Shown here: positions 26,876 through 35,805 of the stretch, piece by piece | How the letters are laid out: each line of letters begins with the position of its first letter | Position numbering within the stretch: position 1 is the stretch's first letter | Assembly: GCA_016201275.1 (NCBI GenBank) | Contig: JACQDB010000058.1 | Location: 1 to 63,847 of the forward strand | DNA length: 63,847 bases | Source of the DNA: Acidobacteriota bacterium | GTDB lineage: Bacteria; Acidobacteriota; Blastocatellia; UBA7656 | Direction: 5' to 3' | The notes under the pieces: generated by a model | Databases searched by the model: none | Seen by the model: the letters and a program-made list of their open reading frames with translations, nothing else | What the model was told of the DNA's origin: nothing | Position numbers and translations under genes: made by a program

Positions 26876-27793
26876 TCAGCCTTTCGCTTCGTTCGCTTCG
26901 TTTGCTCGTTCCGTGGCCGTCGTCCAGTCTTCGTCAAAGACGCGCTCGATGCGTTGCGCCAGCGCAAAGTCTTCGATGATGATGCCGACTTCGCGGCGTT
27001 GATCCATTGCCACTTCGCGCAGATTCTGACTGCCGACGAAAAAACAGCGCCCGTCCACGACTATGCACTTGGCGTGCAGTTTATAACGCGCCAGTTTGCG
27101 GAAATGCAAGTTGGCTGAAACCCCTTCAAAGTCAGTGGCGCGGGTAATGATTTTGATGTCGCAACCTTCGGCAGCTTTTTTTAACAACACGCCGATGGCC
27201 TGTTGATCTTCGACTTTGGCATCGAGTATGCGAATGGTATGACGGGCCGAGCGTAACAATTCCATAATCTTTTCCCGCGTGTTGTAGGGGCTGATGACTA
27301 GCGGCGAAGCTTGCGGTTGAAATTTGACGCCTTCCCAATCGGCATCAAACAACCGATTCAATTCCGTGACAATCTCCTGATCGTGGATCAGCACACCGAA
27401 GTCGCGGGCGTAATGCAGATTCCTCTGCGTCGGATTGAAGGTCAAAATCAAGGCGCGCACTTCATCCACAGTCATCATCTTGTAGTGATAGCGTTTGATC
27501 TTTTCTTTGGCGCGTTGAGCTTTGACCTCGACGCCGAGTCTGGTCAATTCCTCGCTCAATTTTTTATTGCGCTTGATCCAGCCTTTCGAGTCCACCGCCA
27601 CCAGCGTCTGCACGCGGACGCCGCGCACGACGGCATTTTTCAGCGCGTCTTTGACAATCGGATCGTCCATACGAAAGACCGTCATCTTGAGGGAATGCTG
27701 GGCGCTGTCAATGGCGTCAACGATGGGGAAAAAACTGTCGCCGGGTTGCACGATGAGCGAAAGGTTGTGACTGTGCCGATAAAATTCAAGCAT
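26876..27793 (-). CDS. Phospholipase-D-like domain protein
   Basis: A 305-residue protein with two HKD motifs: H103-Y-K105-M-M-T-V-D110 and H240-A-K242-C-I-V-V-D247. Each is followed by the expected N or S-Q-N segment (FNPTQRN, GSQN). Two such motifs form one active site, as in cardiolipin synthases and PLD-type nucleases. There is no clear membrane helix, so a soluble phosphodiesterase or nuclease is at least as likely as lipid synthesis. The predicted C-terminus is Glu/Ala-rich. Confidence 0.82.
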   Translation of the reverse strand: MLEFYRHSHNLSLIVQPGDSFFPIVDAIDSAQHSLKMTVFRMDDPIVKDALKNAVVRGVRVQTLVAVDSKGWIKRNKKLSEELTRLGVEVKAQRAKEKIKRYHYKMMTVDEVRALILTFNPTQRNLHYARDFGVLIHDQEIVTELNRLFDADWEGVKFQPQASPLVISPYNTREKIMELLRSARHTIRILDAKVEDQQAIGVLLKKAAEGCDIKIITRATDFEGVSANLHFRKLARYKLHAKCIVVDGRCFFVGSQNLREVAMDQRREVGIIIEDFALAQRIERVFDEDWTTATERANEANEAKG

Positions 27794-27975
27794 TCGTGTT
27801 TATCCCGATTATCGAATGTACCAGTTGTACAATTGGATTTCTCTTTCACAAAACCGGATGGAGATAAAACCACTAGACGTTTAACACAGGCCAACAGACA
27901 AGTCCAGTCAGCAGGATTTTCCTTCGTGTTTTGAGGCGCGACCGCTTTTCGCTATAATCGCCGTGTGAGGAGACT

Positions 27976-29391
27976 ATGACTGCAAAACAGATTGTCAGCG
28001 CCGATGGCGAACGCTTGTTTCAACGTCTTGAACAAGGCGAACGCTTAACCATGGAAGAATGGCAGGTCATCGAAGACACTGCCGCGACCGTTGAACTGGG
28101 CCGACTCGCCGATGCGCTGCGCCACAAATTGCACCCCGAAAACGAAGTCACCTATGTGATTGACCGCAACATTAATTACTCCAATGTCTGTGTATCGGTG
28201 TGCAACTTCTGCGCCTTTTATCGCAAGCCCGGTTCCGCCGAAGGCTATGTTCACGACTATGCAACCATCTACGAAAAAGTCGAAGAGATGCTCGAACTCG
28301 GCGGCAGCGGCGTGTTGATGCAAGGCGGTCTGCATCCCGACTTGCCGCTCGCTTGGTACACCGGCTTGCTGCGCGAGTTGAAGACGCGCTATCAAATTCA
28401 CCTGCATTGTTTTTCGCCGCCGGAGATTGACAATCTGGCGAAGGTCACGGGGTTGGGCGTCGAAGGCGTGTTGAAAGAGTTGAAAGCGGCAGGCTTGGAT
28501 TCGATACCGGGCGGCGGCGGCGAAATACTGGTGGACGAAATTCGTCGCAAACGGCGCACCCATTGCAACAGCGAAGAGTGGTTGAACGTCATGGACGCGG
28601 CGCATTCATTAGGCCTTGCGACCACCGCGACGATGATGTTTGGTATGGGTGAAACCCGCGACCAGCGTTTATTGCACTTGGAAAAACTGCGTGCTTTGCA
28701 GGAGCGCAACCCGGGGTTTGTCTCCTTCATTCCGTGGACGCTGCAACCGGATAACACGGCTATTGGCAAACTCTTTCCCGACAGAGTGCCGGGTGACGAG
28801 TATCTGCGTTGGCTGGCAATCGGGCGGCTGTATTTGAGCAGCATTGCCAACGAGCAGGTGTCTTGGTTGACGCAAGGTTTGGATATCGGGCGACAGGGGT
28901 TGCATTACGGCGCGAACGACATCGGCAGCACGATGATTGAAGAGAACGTCATCTCGAAAGCCGGAGCGCATCATCAGGCGACCGAGCGAATGTTATGCGA
29001 AGCCATCCTTGCCGAAGGCTTCACGCCGCGCAAACGCAAAGCCGATTACACCAAACTCGCGCCCCTCGTTGTTATGGCGATGCCCACAAAATACATCAAC
29101 GAGATTCAGGCGCGTGCCTGCGTGAATCGCTTTTTACTGGCGCAAGCGGGCAGCCTGTTCTGTGCCGGAGAACCAGAGTTGGAGGTCAACCAACAACATT
29201 GGCGCGTGCCTGTGTTGATGGTCACACCCGGTTTTGTGGTTGGTCAAGTTGGCGAAGCGCTGGTTGACTGGCAGACCCGTGAAATACTTTCTCACACCCG
29301 TATTGCAGAGATGCAGGAGCGCGCCGCATACTTGAGGACGCAAAACCATGCGGCGATTAAGACCGCCTTTTTACGCACAAGAAAAGGATAG
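27976..29391 (+). CDS. mqnC: MqnC-type radical SAM enzyme with a C-terminal fusion
   Basis: A 471-residue protein. Residues 1-364 match cyclic dehypoxanthinyl futalosine synthase: a radical SAM CX3CX2C cluster (C72, C76, C79 in V-C-V-S-V-C-N-F-C), [15 protein letters not shown] and M-M-F-G-M-G-E-T. It catalyses a step of the futalosine menaquinone pathway. The normal end would be about residue 365. Residues 365-471 are extra and belong to a second conserved unit ([10 protein letters not shown] ... [13 protein letters not shown]). The last 141 nt before the junction recur 866 bp downstream. Whether the fused protein is active is unknown. Confidence 0.85.
   Translation: MTAKQIVSADGERLFQRLEQGERLTMEEWQVIEDTAATVELGRLADALRHKLHPENEVTYVIDRNINYSNVCVSVCNFCAFYRKPGSAEGYVHDYATIYEKVEEMLELGGSGVLMQGGLHPDLPLAWYTGLLRELKTRYQIHLHCFSPPEIDNLAKVTGLGVEGVLKELKAAGLDSIPGGGGEILVDEIRRKRRTHCNSEEWLNVMDAAHSLGLATTATMMFGMGETRDQRLLHLEKLRALQERNPGFVSFIPWTLQPDNTAIGKLFPDRVPGDEYLRWLAIGRLYLSSIANEQVSWLTQGLDIGRQGLHYGANDIGSTMIEENVISKAGAHHQATERMLCEAILAEGFTPRKRKADYTKLAPLVVMAMPTKYINEIQARACVNRFLLAQAGSLFCAGEPELEVNQQHWRVPVLMVTPGFVVGQVGEALVDWQTREILSHTRIAEMQERAAYLRTQNHAAIKTAFLRTRKG
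28928..29068 (+). repeat. 141-bp direct repeat, left copy (mqnC 3' end)
   Basis: This segment and 29794-29934 are identical over 141 bp, beginning gcacgatgattgaagag and ending gcgcccctcg. They bound 725 bp of unrelated sequence holding the extra C-terminal domain and a C39-like gene. The pair is consistent with an insertion or recombination event in the 3' end of mqnC. Confidence 0.92.
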
Positions 29392-29791
29392 TTCGTGTTT
29401 GCCTGCCTGTTTGCGAATGGTGCTTGCAGCAAAAGGCGTGGCGGTATCCGAGAAACGCTTACGCGACTTGTGCGAGTGGAAGGCCAACGCCGGGTGTCTG
29501 TCTGCCAATGTGGTTGCCGCAGCGCGGGCACTGGGCTTTGTGCATTCGCAGGAAGATTATGGATTGCGCCTGTATGATTTGCGCGACGCTTTGCGCGTAG
29601 GGATTTTTCCCATCGTTGGTATTGATCTATTGGCATATGGACGAATGGGACAACACGCCCAAGTGGTGGCTTCGGTAACCACACGCGGAGTCAGCGTGCA
29701 AGACCCTTTGCTCGGACAATTCGTCAGCCGTCTGATGGTTTTTGAAGAAGCTTGGAGGTACAGCGATTTTCTGACTATCCTCATTGGATAG
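29348..29791 (+). CDS. C39-like (papain-like) peptidase domain protein
   Basis: A 147-residue stand-alone protein. The N-terminus carries the peptidase C39 pattern Q11-E-K-D-S-S-C17-L-P-A-C-L-R-M with Gln11 as oxyanion-hole candidate and Cys17 as nucleophile. His103 (G-Q-H-A-Q-V-V) and Asp119 (V-Q-D-P-L) complete the catalytic set. Most C39 domains process bacteriocin leaders within transporters, but none is attached here. It overlaps the mqnC fusion ORF by 44 nt, so the two are probably translationally coupled. It lies inside the repeat-bounded cassette. Confidence 0.78.
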   Translation: MRRLRPPFYAQEKDSSCLPACLRMVLAAKGVAVSEKRLRDLCEWKANAGCLSANVVAAARALGFVHSQEDYGLRLYDLRDALRVGIFPIVGIDLLAYGRMGQHAQVVASVTTRGVSVQDPLLGQFVSRLMVFEEAWRYSDFLTILIG

Positions 29792-29793
29792 CC

Positions 29794-29977
29794 GCACGAT
29801 GATTGAAGAGAACGTCATCTCGAAAGCCGGAGCGCATCATCAGGCGACCGAGCGAATGTTATGCGAAGCCATCCTTGCCGAAGGCTTCACGCCGCGCAAA
29901 CGCAAAGCCGATTACACCAAACTCGCGCCCCTCGCGCAAACGCAAAGCCGATTACACCAAACTCGCGCCCCTCGCTT
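29794..29977 (+). pseudogene. Duplicated mqnC 3' end
   Basis: This stretch is the right copy of the 141-bp repeat (29794-29934). A further 40-bp tandem duplication (units 29895-29934 and 29935-29974) follows, then ctTGA. Without the 40-bp duplication, the frame would end A-P-L-A-stop, which is the natural mqnC terminus. The segment has no start region or radical SAM core and cannot be a functional gene alone. Confidence 0.85.
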
Positions 29978-30048
29978 GAAGCGTTGGTGAGGTGAATTTT
30001 GTGTTAGGCCGATGGCCTTATCCCACCCTACAACAGAAAGAGGTTGAT

Positions 30049-30573
30049 ATGTTCGACAATCAAAGAGTTGTTCCCGCTGATAGCAATAGCGTCAGGAGTA
30101 GCGCTTTCTCCTCATCACCCTTATTCAATGAGGCTGTCAATGTCTCTCGATTCGTCAAAGGCTTCGGGCTTACGGCCTTGGCTTACTCGCTCGTCTCAGC
30201 CATAGGCTTGAATTTGCTTGGCGGCGCAATCGGTATCGGAATCGGGTTGTTCGTGCTTCGATATGACGAGACCAGGTTCTATCGGATTCTGGGCGGCGTG
30301 ATCATCGTCTTCGCCATCGTCGGGGTGGGAGCGGTTTTTCCTTTTCTCGGTTCTGGGGCTTTATCCGGGACGATTATGGTGCGCGGCATTCAGGTTTTGG
30401 GGCTTCTAGCGAAAGAAGGTCGTGAAGATGAGGAATGGAAACCCACTCGCCAACGGACAATGATTGGGACGATAGCGAGTGGAGCAGGTCTGGCAATTTC
30501 AATAGCGCTAATGTTGCTCTTTGTAGTCAAATTGCTTGTGTTGATAATGGCTCAACAAAAGCTACAGCGATAA
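30049..30573 (+). CDS. Small membrane protein of unknown function
   Basis: A 174-residue protein with a polar Ser-rich N-terminus and about four hydrophobic segments (residues ~40-72, 84-105, 110-130 and 148-168) rich in Gly, Ile and Val. No family motif is seen. The start ATG 30049 has an agaggttg ribosome binding site; the open frame runs a further 19 codons upstream. It follows the mqnC cassette region on the same strand, but no functional link is evident. Confidence 0.55.
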   Translation: MFDNQRVVPADSNSVRSSAFSSSPLFNEAVNVSRFVKGFGLTALAYSLVSAIGLNLLGGAIGIGIGLFVLRYDETRFYRILGGVIIVFAIVGVGAVFPFLGSGALSGTIMVRGIQVLGLLAKEGREDEEWKPTRQRTMIGTIASGAGLAISIALMLLFVVKLLVLIMAQQKLQR

Positions 30574-30666
30574 ATAAAAGCAGAGCCTGAGCGCTATCTT
30601 GAAAGGACGCCCCTCGGTGATCGTTTGGAAGCGGTCGAAACACCAACTTATCAGGAGGTGCGTTCT

Positions 30667-30801
30667 ATGACTAACCATAAAAATTCTGGAGGAAAGAACC
30701 TGCAAAACGCGAGTGATTTTCCAATGCCTTGTACGGGCGACCCTGCGATGGTCGCACTTTATTTCATCCACAAGCCTGGGTATGTCGCCTTTACTATCTA
30801 G
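30667..30801 (+). CDS. Possible 44-codon small protein
   Basis: ATG 30667 has an excellent ribosome binding site (AGGAGG at 30653-30658, 8 nt spacing). The frame reads MTNHKNSGGKNLQNASDF and then crosses a GGGCGACC-type palindrome to a TAG at 30801. The repeat inside the frame argues that the 3' half is not original coding sequence, so this may be a truncated gene. Unknown function. The rest of the 30574-31120 spacer contains only the palindromic element at 30842. Confidence 0.3.
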   Translation: MTNHKNSGGKNLQNASDFPMPCTGDPAMVALYFIHKPGYVAFTI

Positions 30802-30841
30802 GCGGCAATCCTTGTGGTGGTTGTTCATGAAAAATTCATGA

Positions 30842-30910
30842 CTGATAGCGAATCGCATTTGCCCACGACCGCCGCTCAACCAATCGCGCACCTCTGCAAC
30901 TCGCTATCAG
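30842..30910. repeat. Small palindromic mobile-like element, copy 2
   Basis: A 69-bp element with 10-bp perfect terminal inverted repeats (ctgatagcga and tcgctatcag). Its complement matches 15874-15969 over both halves, differing by a few bases and lacking the 35-bp internal hairpin of that copy. No coding capacity. Confidence 0.7.
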
Positions 30911-31120
30911 GCGGCGCAGTTGATTGCCGGTTGAATTTTATTTTTTTAGCACTACTAAAAATAGATGAAAAAAACTCTATGGAGGCAAAGGTAAATCTTG
31001 GTAAACTCCCCGATAAGTGCCAGCAGCGGAACACGGGCAATGGATTTTTTTCATCCTTCCCCCCAAGCCCTTGACCGCCGTTAAGCAAAGCATCAAGAAA
31101 AAACCATATATCGGAGGGCT

Positions 31121-31858
31121 ATGAAAAGCATAATGATCATCATCGGAATGCTCCTTGTGACTACCTTGCAGGGATGCCAACAATTGAACAACTCTACGGG
31201 CGCATCCTCGTCCGGACTGGTGCAGCCGTGGCCGCCGGTTATCGGTCAAGCCTATCCAGACTTGACGTTGACCGATACCCGTGGTGAAAAAGTTAAATTG
31301 AGCAAGTTTAAAGGCGCGGTTTTGCTCATTGAACCCATAGGGATGTCTTGCGCTGCCTGCAATGCGTTTTCCGGCGCTGGCGATGGCTATATCAAAGGGT
31401 TCAAAGGCACGGAGCCACAGCCCGGACTGCTCTCCATCGAATCGTATCTGCCCAAATACAGTCAAGGCGTCAGGCTCGACGATCCCCATATCATCTATAT
31501 TTCCTTGATCCTGTATAACGCTTCCCTGCAACCTCCTACGCTTGCCGAAGCGCAGGACTGGAGCCAGCATTTTCAGCATTCGGCCAAGCCCAATCGCGTG
31601 GTGCTGTTTGCCGATGCAAGCTTCATCGGCCCAGCGAGTTTCGCTATGATTCCCGGATTCCATCTGGTTGACGCCAATTTCGTTTTACGGTCAGACGCCA
31701 GCGGACATAATCCCCGGAACGATCTTTTCAGAGACCTGTTGCCTATGCTCGGTGACTTGGTGCGACAAAAACGCTTGACCAGTCATAACCAGACCACCGC
31801 TGATGGCGTTGCCTCGGCGGATTTGGCATATGACACATCGTATGGCGTTACGCAGTAG
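31121..31858 (+). CDS. Thioredoxin-fold lipoprotein
   Basis: A 245-residue protein. A lipobox L-Q-G-C19 follows a hydrophobic signal, so it is probably anchored by lipid at a membrane surface facing the periplasm. Residues ~40-200 follow a redoxin/TlpA-like pattern: L-T-L-T-D-T-R-G-E-K-V-K-L-S-K-F-K-G, then a CxxC (C77-A-A-C80). It may reduce or oxidise exported thiol proteins. A good ribosome binding site (cggagggct) precedes the ATG. Confidence 0.72.
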   Translation: MKSIMIIIGMLLVTTLQGCQQLNNSTGASSSGLVQPWPPVIGQAYPDLTLTDTRGEKVKLSKFKGAVLLIEPIGMSCAACNAFSGAGDGYIKGFKGTEPQPGLLSIESYLPKYSQGVRLDDPHIIYISLILYNASLQPPTLAEAQDWSQHFQHSAKPNRVVLFADASFIGPASFAMIPGFHLVDANFVLRSDASGHNPRNDLFRDLLPMLGDLVRQKRLTSHNQTTADGVASADLAYDTSYGVTQ

Positions 31859-32079
31859 TCGTAAAGCCCTGCCGCAACCCTGAAAGTGGCTACAGGAGCC
31901 AGTTTCAAGGCGACCGGCAAAATCATAGCGAGGCCAGAGCGCGATCAGGCGAGGCGCGGAATCGCTTCGGCAGATGGAATCGGAATGTTTTTTGCACCGC
32001 GAAGATCACGAAGCTCACGCGGGTGAAAGAAAAACGGCGTGGGCGTTGTGGGCTTCGTGGTTGATTGATTGGAGATAAA

Positions 32080-33573
32080 ATGGAGAACGCGAAAGAACCA
32101 GGCGCACTCGGCGATATGAGCGCCGAAGAGTTTCGCCAGTACGGTTATCAAGTGGTGGATTGGATCGCCGATTATCTGGCGCATCCCGAACGGCACGCGG
32201 TCTTGTCGCAGGTCGAGCCGGGGTATTTGAAAAACGCTCTGCCGCAAAGCGCTCCCGTCAACGGCGAAGCGATGGACAAAGTGCTTGCCGATGTGGATGA
32301 AAAAATTGTGCCGGGGGTGACGCATTGGAATCACCCGGCGTTCTTTGCTTATTTTTCCATCAGCGCTTCGGCTCCCGGCATTCTCGGCGAAATGTTTGCG
32401 GCGGCCTTTAACGTCAACGCCATGTTGTGGCGCACTTCGCCTGCGGCCACCGAACTGGAAGAAGTGACGTTGAACTGGTTGCGGCAAATGCTTGAGTTGC
32501 CGGAAAGTTTCGGCGGTGTGATTTACGATACCGCTTCGATTTCCAGCCTCTGCGCCATTGCCGCAGCGCGTGAAGCGGTGCCGCATTTGCACGTCCGCGA
32601 AAAAGGTTTGTACGGCGCGGCGGCCAAACTGCGGCTCTACTGTTCGGAACAGGCGCACTCTTCGATTGATAAAGCGGCTATCGTGTTAGGGCTTGGGCAA
32701 CAGGGCATACGGAAAATCGCTTGCGACGCGGAGTTTCGCCTGAAGCCCGAATTGCTGGACGCGGCGATTGCCGAAGACCGCGCCAATGGCTGGATACCGT
32801 TTTGCGTTGTGGCGACGACCGGAACGACTTCGACGACCAGCGTTGACCCCGTAGCGGCGATAGCCGATATTTGCGAGCGCGAAAATTTATGGCTGCACGT
32901 AGATGCGGCTTACGGCGGCGCGGCGGCGATATTGCCGGAAATGCGCCAACTGTTTCTGGGTTGCGAACGCGCCGATTCGTTGGTGATGAATCCGCACAAA
33001 TGGATGTTTGTGCCGGTGGATTTAAGCGTCTTGTTTTGTCGGCGCATGGAGGTGTTGCGGCAAGCCTTCAGCCTAGTGCCAGAATATCTCCGAAGCTCTG
33101 AAACCGACGAGGTAAAAAATTTTATGGAATACGGGCCGCAGCTTGGGCGGCGGTTTCGCGCCATCAAATTGTGGTTCGTGATGCGCTACTTCGGCGTCGA
33201 AGGCATCACGGCGCGCTTGCGCCAACACCTCGAATTGGCGCGACAGTTTGCCGCTTGGGTGGATGCGAGTGCAGAGTTTGAGCGCCTTGCGCCTACGCCG
33301 TTCAGCACCGTCTGTTTTCGGGCGTTTCCTGCAACCCTGCGTCAGCGTCAGGATTGGTCAGAGGCCGAACGGGAAGCCGCTCTCGAAACATTGAATGAGC
33401 AAATCATGGAGCGCGTCAATCAACGCGGCAAAGTTTTTTTATCGCACACCAAACTCAACGGCACTTTCACCATACGTCTGGCGATAGGCAATCTACGCAC
33501 GGCCACAGCGCATATCCAACTGGCGTGGGATGAATTGAATGCGGTGTTGAAAGAATGGCAAAGCGCCTCTTAG
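32080..33573 (+). CDS. PLP-dependent amino-acid decarboxylase (group II)
   Basis: A 497-residue protein of the aromatic-L-amino-acid/tryptophan decarboxylase family. The PLP lysine is in N-P-H-K307-W, the pyridine-nitrogen aspartate is D275 in H-V-D-A-A-Y-G-G, and the stacking histidine is H193. The N-terminus has the family start G-Y-Q-V-V-D-W-I-A-D-Y and the H-P-x-F-F-A-Y-F segment. It removes CO2 from an amino acid to give an amine; the substrate cannot be read from the sequence. The ATG at 32080 has a ggag 6 nt upstream. It is a single gene. Confidence 0.88.
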   Translation: MENAKEPGALGDMSAEEFRQYGYQVVDWIADYLAHPERHAVLSQVEPGYLKNALPQSAPVNGEAMDKVLADVDEKIVPGVTHWNHPAFFAYFSISASAPGILGEMFAAAFNVNAMLWRTSPAATELEEVTLNWLRQMLELPESFGGVIYDTASISSLCAIAAAREAVPHLHVREKGLYGAAAKLRLYCSEQAHSSIDKAAIVLGLGQQGIRKIACDAEFRLKPELLDAAIAEDRANGWIPFCVVATTGTTSTTSVDPVAAIADICERENLWLHVDAAYGGAAAILPEMRQLFLGCERADSLVMNPHKWMFVPVDLSVLFCRRMEVLRQAFSLVPEYLRSSETDEVKNFMEYGPQLGRRFRAIKLWFVMRYFGVEGITARLRQHLELARQFAAWVDASAEFERLAPTPFSTVCFRAFPATLRQRQDWSEAEREAALETLNEQIMERVNQRGKVFLSHTKLNGTFTIRLAIGNLRTATAHIQLAWDELNAVLKEWQSAS

Positions 33574-33814
33574 GATGGCAAATAAAAGTAGCTAGAGCGT
33601 GTCGCAGAAATGAATTTTCTGTCCAGATATTGTGTGTGATGGTTTGACTATCTACAACATATGGACGATTTCTGGGATTCTGCGACTCCCCCTAGTTGCC
33701 CATACAATCCGTTTCCCCATCACCAAGCAGATCAGAAATGCGAAGGCGCTAGAGCGCTGCATTGGCTTCGTGAGCTTGGTGGTCTTCGTAGCGAGGTGAG
33801 GTCGTGGTTGATTT

Positions 33815-34222
33815 TTAGCCGTTGAAGCTGATCGAGGCGATCTCGTCCCAGCGCACTTCTAGGTGGCTGGCGGTTCCCAGTTTGATGGTCACGGTGTCGC
33901 CGTTTAAGGAAAACTCTTTGCATTTCACTTCGCTGCCGCCCAGCAATTTGATGCGAATGGATTCGCTGTCGGAAGACGAAGCGCGAATGGATTCGGCGTC
34001 TTCCATAGCGATGACGGCATAGCTTTTGGCTTCGCCGCTGCTGGTTTCGGTCATCGCCACGCGCAGCCGACCGGAGGCTTCGTCGCGCACCAAGGTGCGT
34101 CCGCGCACGGCGCTGCCGTTCTTTAACAGGATGACAAAACCCGCTGGCTCGTTTTGCGCCGCCGTCATGGAAGTCAATAAGAAAAGGATGAGCGTAGCAA
34201 GAAAGATGGATTTGATGTTCAT
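33815..34222 (-). CDS. Small secreted protein of unknown function
   Basis: A 135-residue protein with a signal peptide (IKSIFLATLILFLLTSMTA-AQ). The mature part reads as an all-beta protein with a G-S-A-V-R-G-R-T-L-V-R-D-E segment and a second L-L-G-G-S-E-V-K-C unit, suggesting two similar beta hairpins or LSM-like strands. No family assigned. The start at 34222 is chosen for the signal peptide. The same-strand gene upstream ends 10 nt before it, so they may be an operon. Confidence 0.6.
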   Translation of the reverse strand: MNIKSIFLATLILFLLTSMTAAQNEPAGFVILLKNGSAVRGRTLVRDEASGRLRVAMTETSSGEAKSYAVIAMEDAESIRASSSDSESIRIKLLGGSEVKCKEFSLNGDTVTIKLGTASHLEVRWDEIASISFNG

Positions 34223-34232
34223 GTTGTTCGTG

Positions 34233-35114
34233 CTATTCCGTATAGCTTTTATAAATGCTGTTGAGCCGCTGCAAATAATCTCTGCGGTCAACGGCATAGT
34301 ACACCGCCAGTGGGCTATAGGCAACCAGAGCGGCAACCGCTTGCTCGAAGTTGGTCTGGTCATCGTTGCTTGCGCTGCTGCTGCTTTTGAAAAAGCCGGT
34401 GTCTTCCAGGCGCTTGAGAAATTCCGGCAACGATAAGCGGCGCTCGCGGCGACGGTTTTCGTTGGGCAAAGCGCGTGCGATCAAATGATCAACGAGGAGC
34501 GCCTTGCCATAAAGAGTTGGCGATAGCTGCAAGACGCCATCCGCATAAAACCAGTCGCTGGCGAGCGCGCCTTTGACGGTGATGCGGCGAATCAGCGATT
34601 GTGAAATCTCGTCCCACTCCCGCGACGGGTGAAAAAAACTGATGGTCGCAGTAACCGTGTCTTGCCACCAGTCGGGATTCTGCTTGCCGACGCGATGTTT
34701 CAATTCCTCCAACCAGGCGAAGAAAATTTCTTGACGCGAAAGCGTCGAACTTGACAGCGCAAAGCGTATGCCTTGGCGTTCCAACTTCGCCCAGACGCTG
34801 GCGCGGAATGGTTCAAAGGCGGAATGCGCGTAGATTTGATAAGCGCGAAAGACCGCAAACCAACGCTTAGAGGCATGGCAATACGGGCAATTGGTCTGGT
34901 GAGCCGTGCTATGGAAATGCGGTCGGCTGGTTGCGGCACCGCTGAAGTCGGCGGCTTCCGGCGTGTGACTCTGCAACTCCGCGTAAGTCTCACTGGAAGA
35001 CAGATGCAACTCTTCGAGGAAAAAATCGAAGGCGCATTTCAGACAGATGGTCAGCGCCTTGGCGGTAATGGCCGAGCGCGGGAGGTTGGCAAAGTTGAGA
35101 ACTCGATCCGGCAT
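34233..35114 (-). CDS. Protein of unknown function with a CxxC-type motif
   Basis: A 293-residue protein if started at ATG 35114 (M-P-D-R-V-L-N-F); the frame is open 53 codons further, to ATG 35273, but with low-complexity sequence. A single C-P-Y-C-H motif (near residue 75) is preceded by a His-rich stretch and could bind metal. The middle is helical and aromatic-rich (W-W-Q-D-T-V, F-F-H-P-S-R-E-W-D-E). No family recognised. It precedes the small secreted-protein gene on the same strand by 10 nt. Confidence 0.5.
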   Translation of the reverse strand: MPDRVLNFANLPRSAITAKALTICLKCAFDFFLEELHLSSSETYAELQSHTPEAADFSGAATSRPHFHSTAHQTNCPYCHASKRWFAVFRAYQIYAHSAFEPFRASVWAKLERQGIRFALSSSTLSRQEIFFAWLEELKHRVGKQNPDWWQDTVTATISFFHPSREWDEISQSLIRRITVKGALASDWFYADGVLQLSPTLYGKALLVDHLIARALPNENRRRERRLSLPEFLKRLEDTGFFKSSSSASNDDQTNFEQAVAALVAYSPLAVYYAVDRRDYLQRLNSIYKSYTE

Positions 35115-35391
35115 AAAGCTTATGCAAACGGCAGACAGGTGCAGCGCCTTCCTTGGATTTGCAGAGGACAAGAGGGGCGATGGGCAAGCGCCGCATTCCC
35201 CATTTGTGCCACGACATTCGCCTCTGTAAACGTGCGTCATTCTAGCCTTCGCCTGTCGCAGCGTCAACGACAAGGCGTCTGCAAGGGCGGCGACACAAGC
35301 GCAAAAAGGGCGTAAATACAGGGGATTTTGGCGCTTTCGATGGTCTGGCGAAAGGCGGAATGTGGGTGAAAAAATTGTTACAAAATTATTA

Positions 35392-35419
35392 TTGACTCTC
35401 AGTAGGTTGTGTACATAAT
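35392..35419 (+). promoter_or_regulatory. Sigma-70-type promoter of the chemosensory operon
   Basis: TTGACT (35392-35397), a 16-nt spacer and CATAAT (35414-35419) lie about 390 nt before the MCP start. Transcription from here would yield a ~380-nt leader. The preceding 35115-35391 stretch has no gene on the plus strand. Confidence 0.5.
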
Positions 35420-35460
35420 GGGATTGAGCATCGGATAGATAACGAGTGGGAAATTTTAGG

Positions 35461-35524
35461 GTTGGCCAGTCTCGCCGGTGAAAAGGAGAAAGCAGCAGCC
35501 CGGTGCTGGCGGCCTCTGACCAAC
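35461..35524 (+). promoter_or_regulatory. Possible structured leader RNA before the MCP gene
   Basis: Three nested pairings can be drawn: gttggccag with ctgaccaac (eight of nine pairs), gccg with cggc, and cagca with tgctg. They sit 40 nt after the predicted promoter. No known riboswitch consensus was recognised. The remaining leader to 35805 has no gene and ends with a ribosome binding site (ggagag). Confidence 0.3.
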
Positions 35525-35805
35525 ATCAATGTGGAAACGTATGAACGTCCCTGAAAGAAAAATTATCTCCACCCTAGAAACTGCTGTCGTGATTTTCGTG
35601 TCGTGCTTGTCGCTTGAAAACGCTGTGTTTGCCTCTTCGCTCTGATCCTTTGACCAAGATGAAGAACTTCCCCCGTATCGCACCTCTCACAAAGACTCCC
35701 TCTTTGTGGTGGATGGCTCTGCTTAATTTGTCATAACGGGTAATCGGGGAAGGTGTTTTCGTCAGGAATCAACATTCCGGTCACAGATAAATTGGAGAGA
35801 ATCGT

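Noticed and set aside
29069-29793. Insertion sequence between the 141-bp repeats
   Set aside because: There is no transposase and no terminal inverted repeat, and a 141-bp duplication is too long for an ordinary target-site duplication.
31945-32658. 237-codon minus-strand frame
   Set aside because: It is antisense to the PLP decarboxylase and lacks any conserved pattern.
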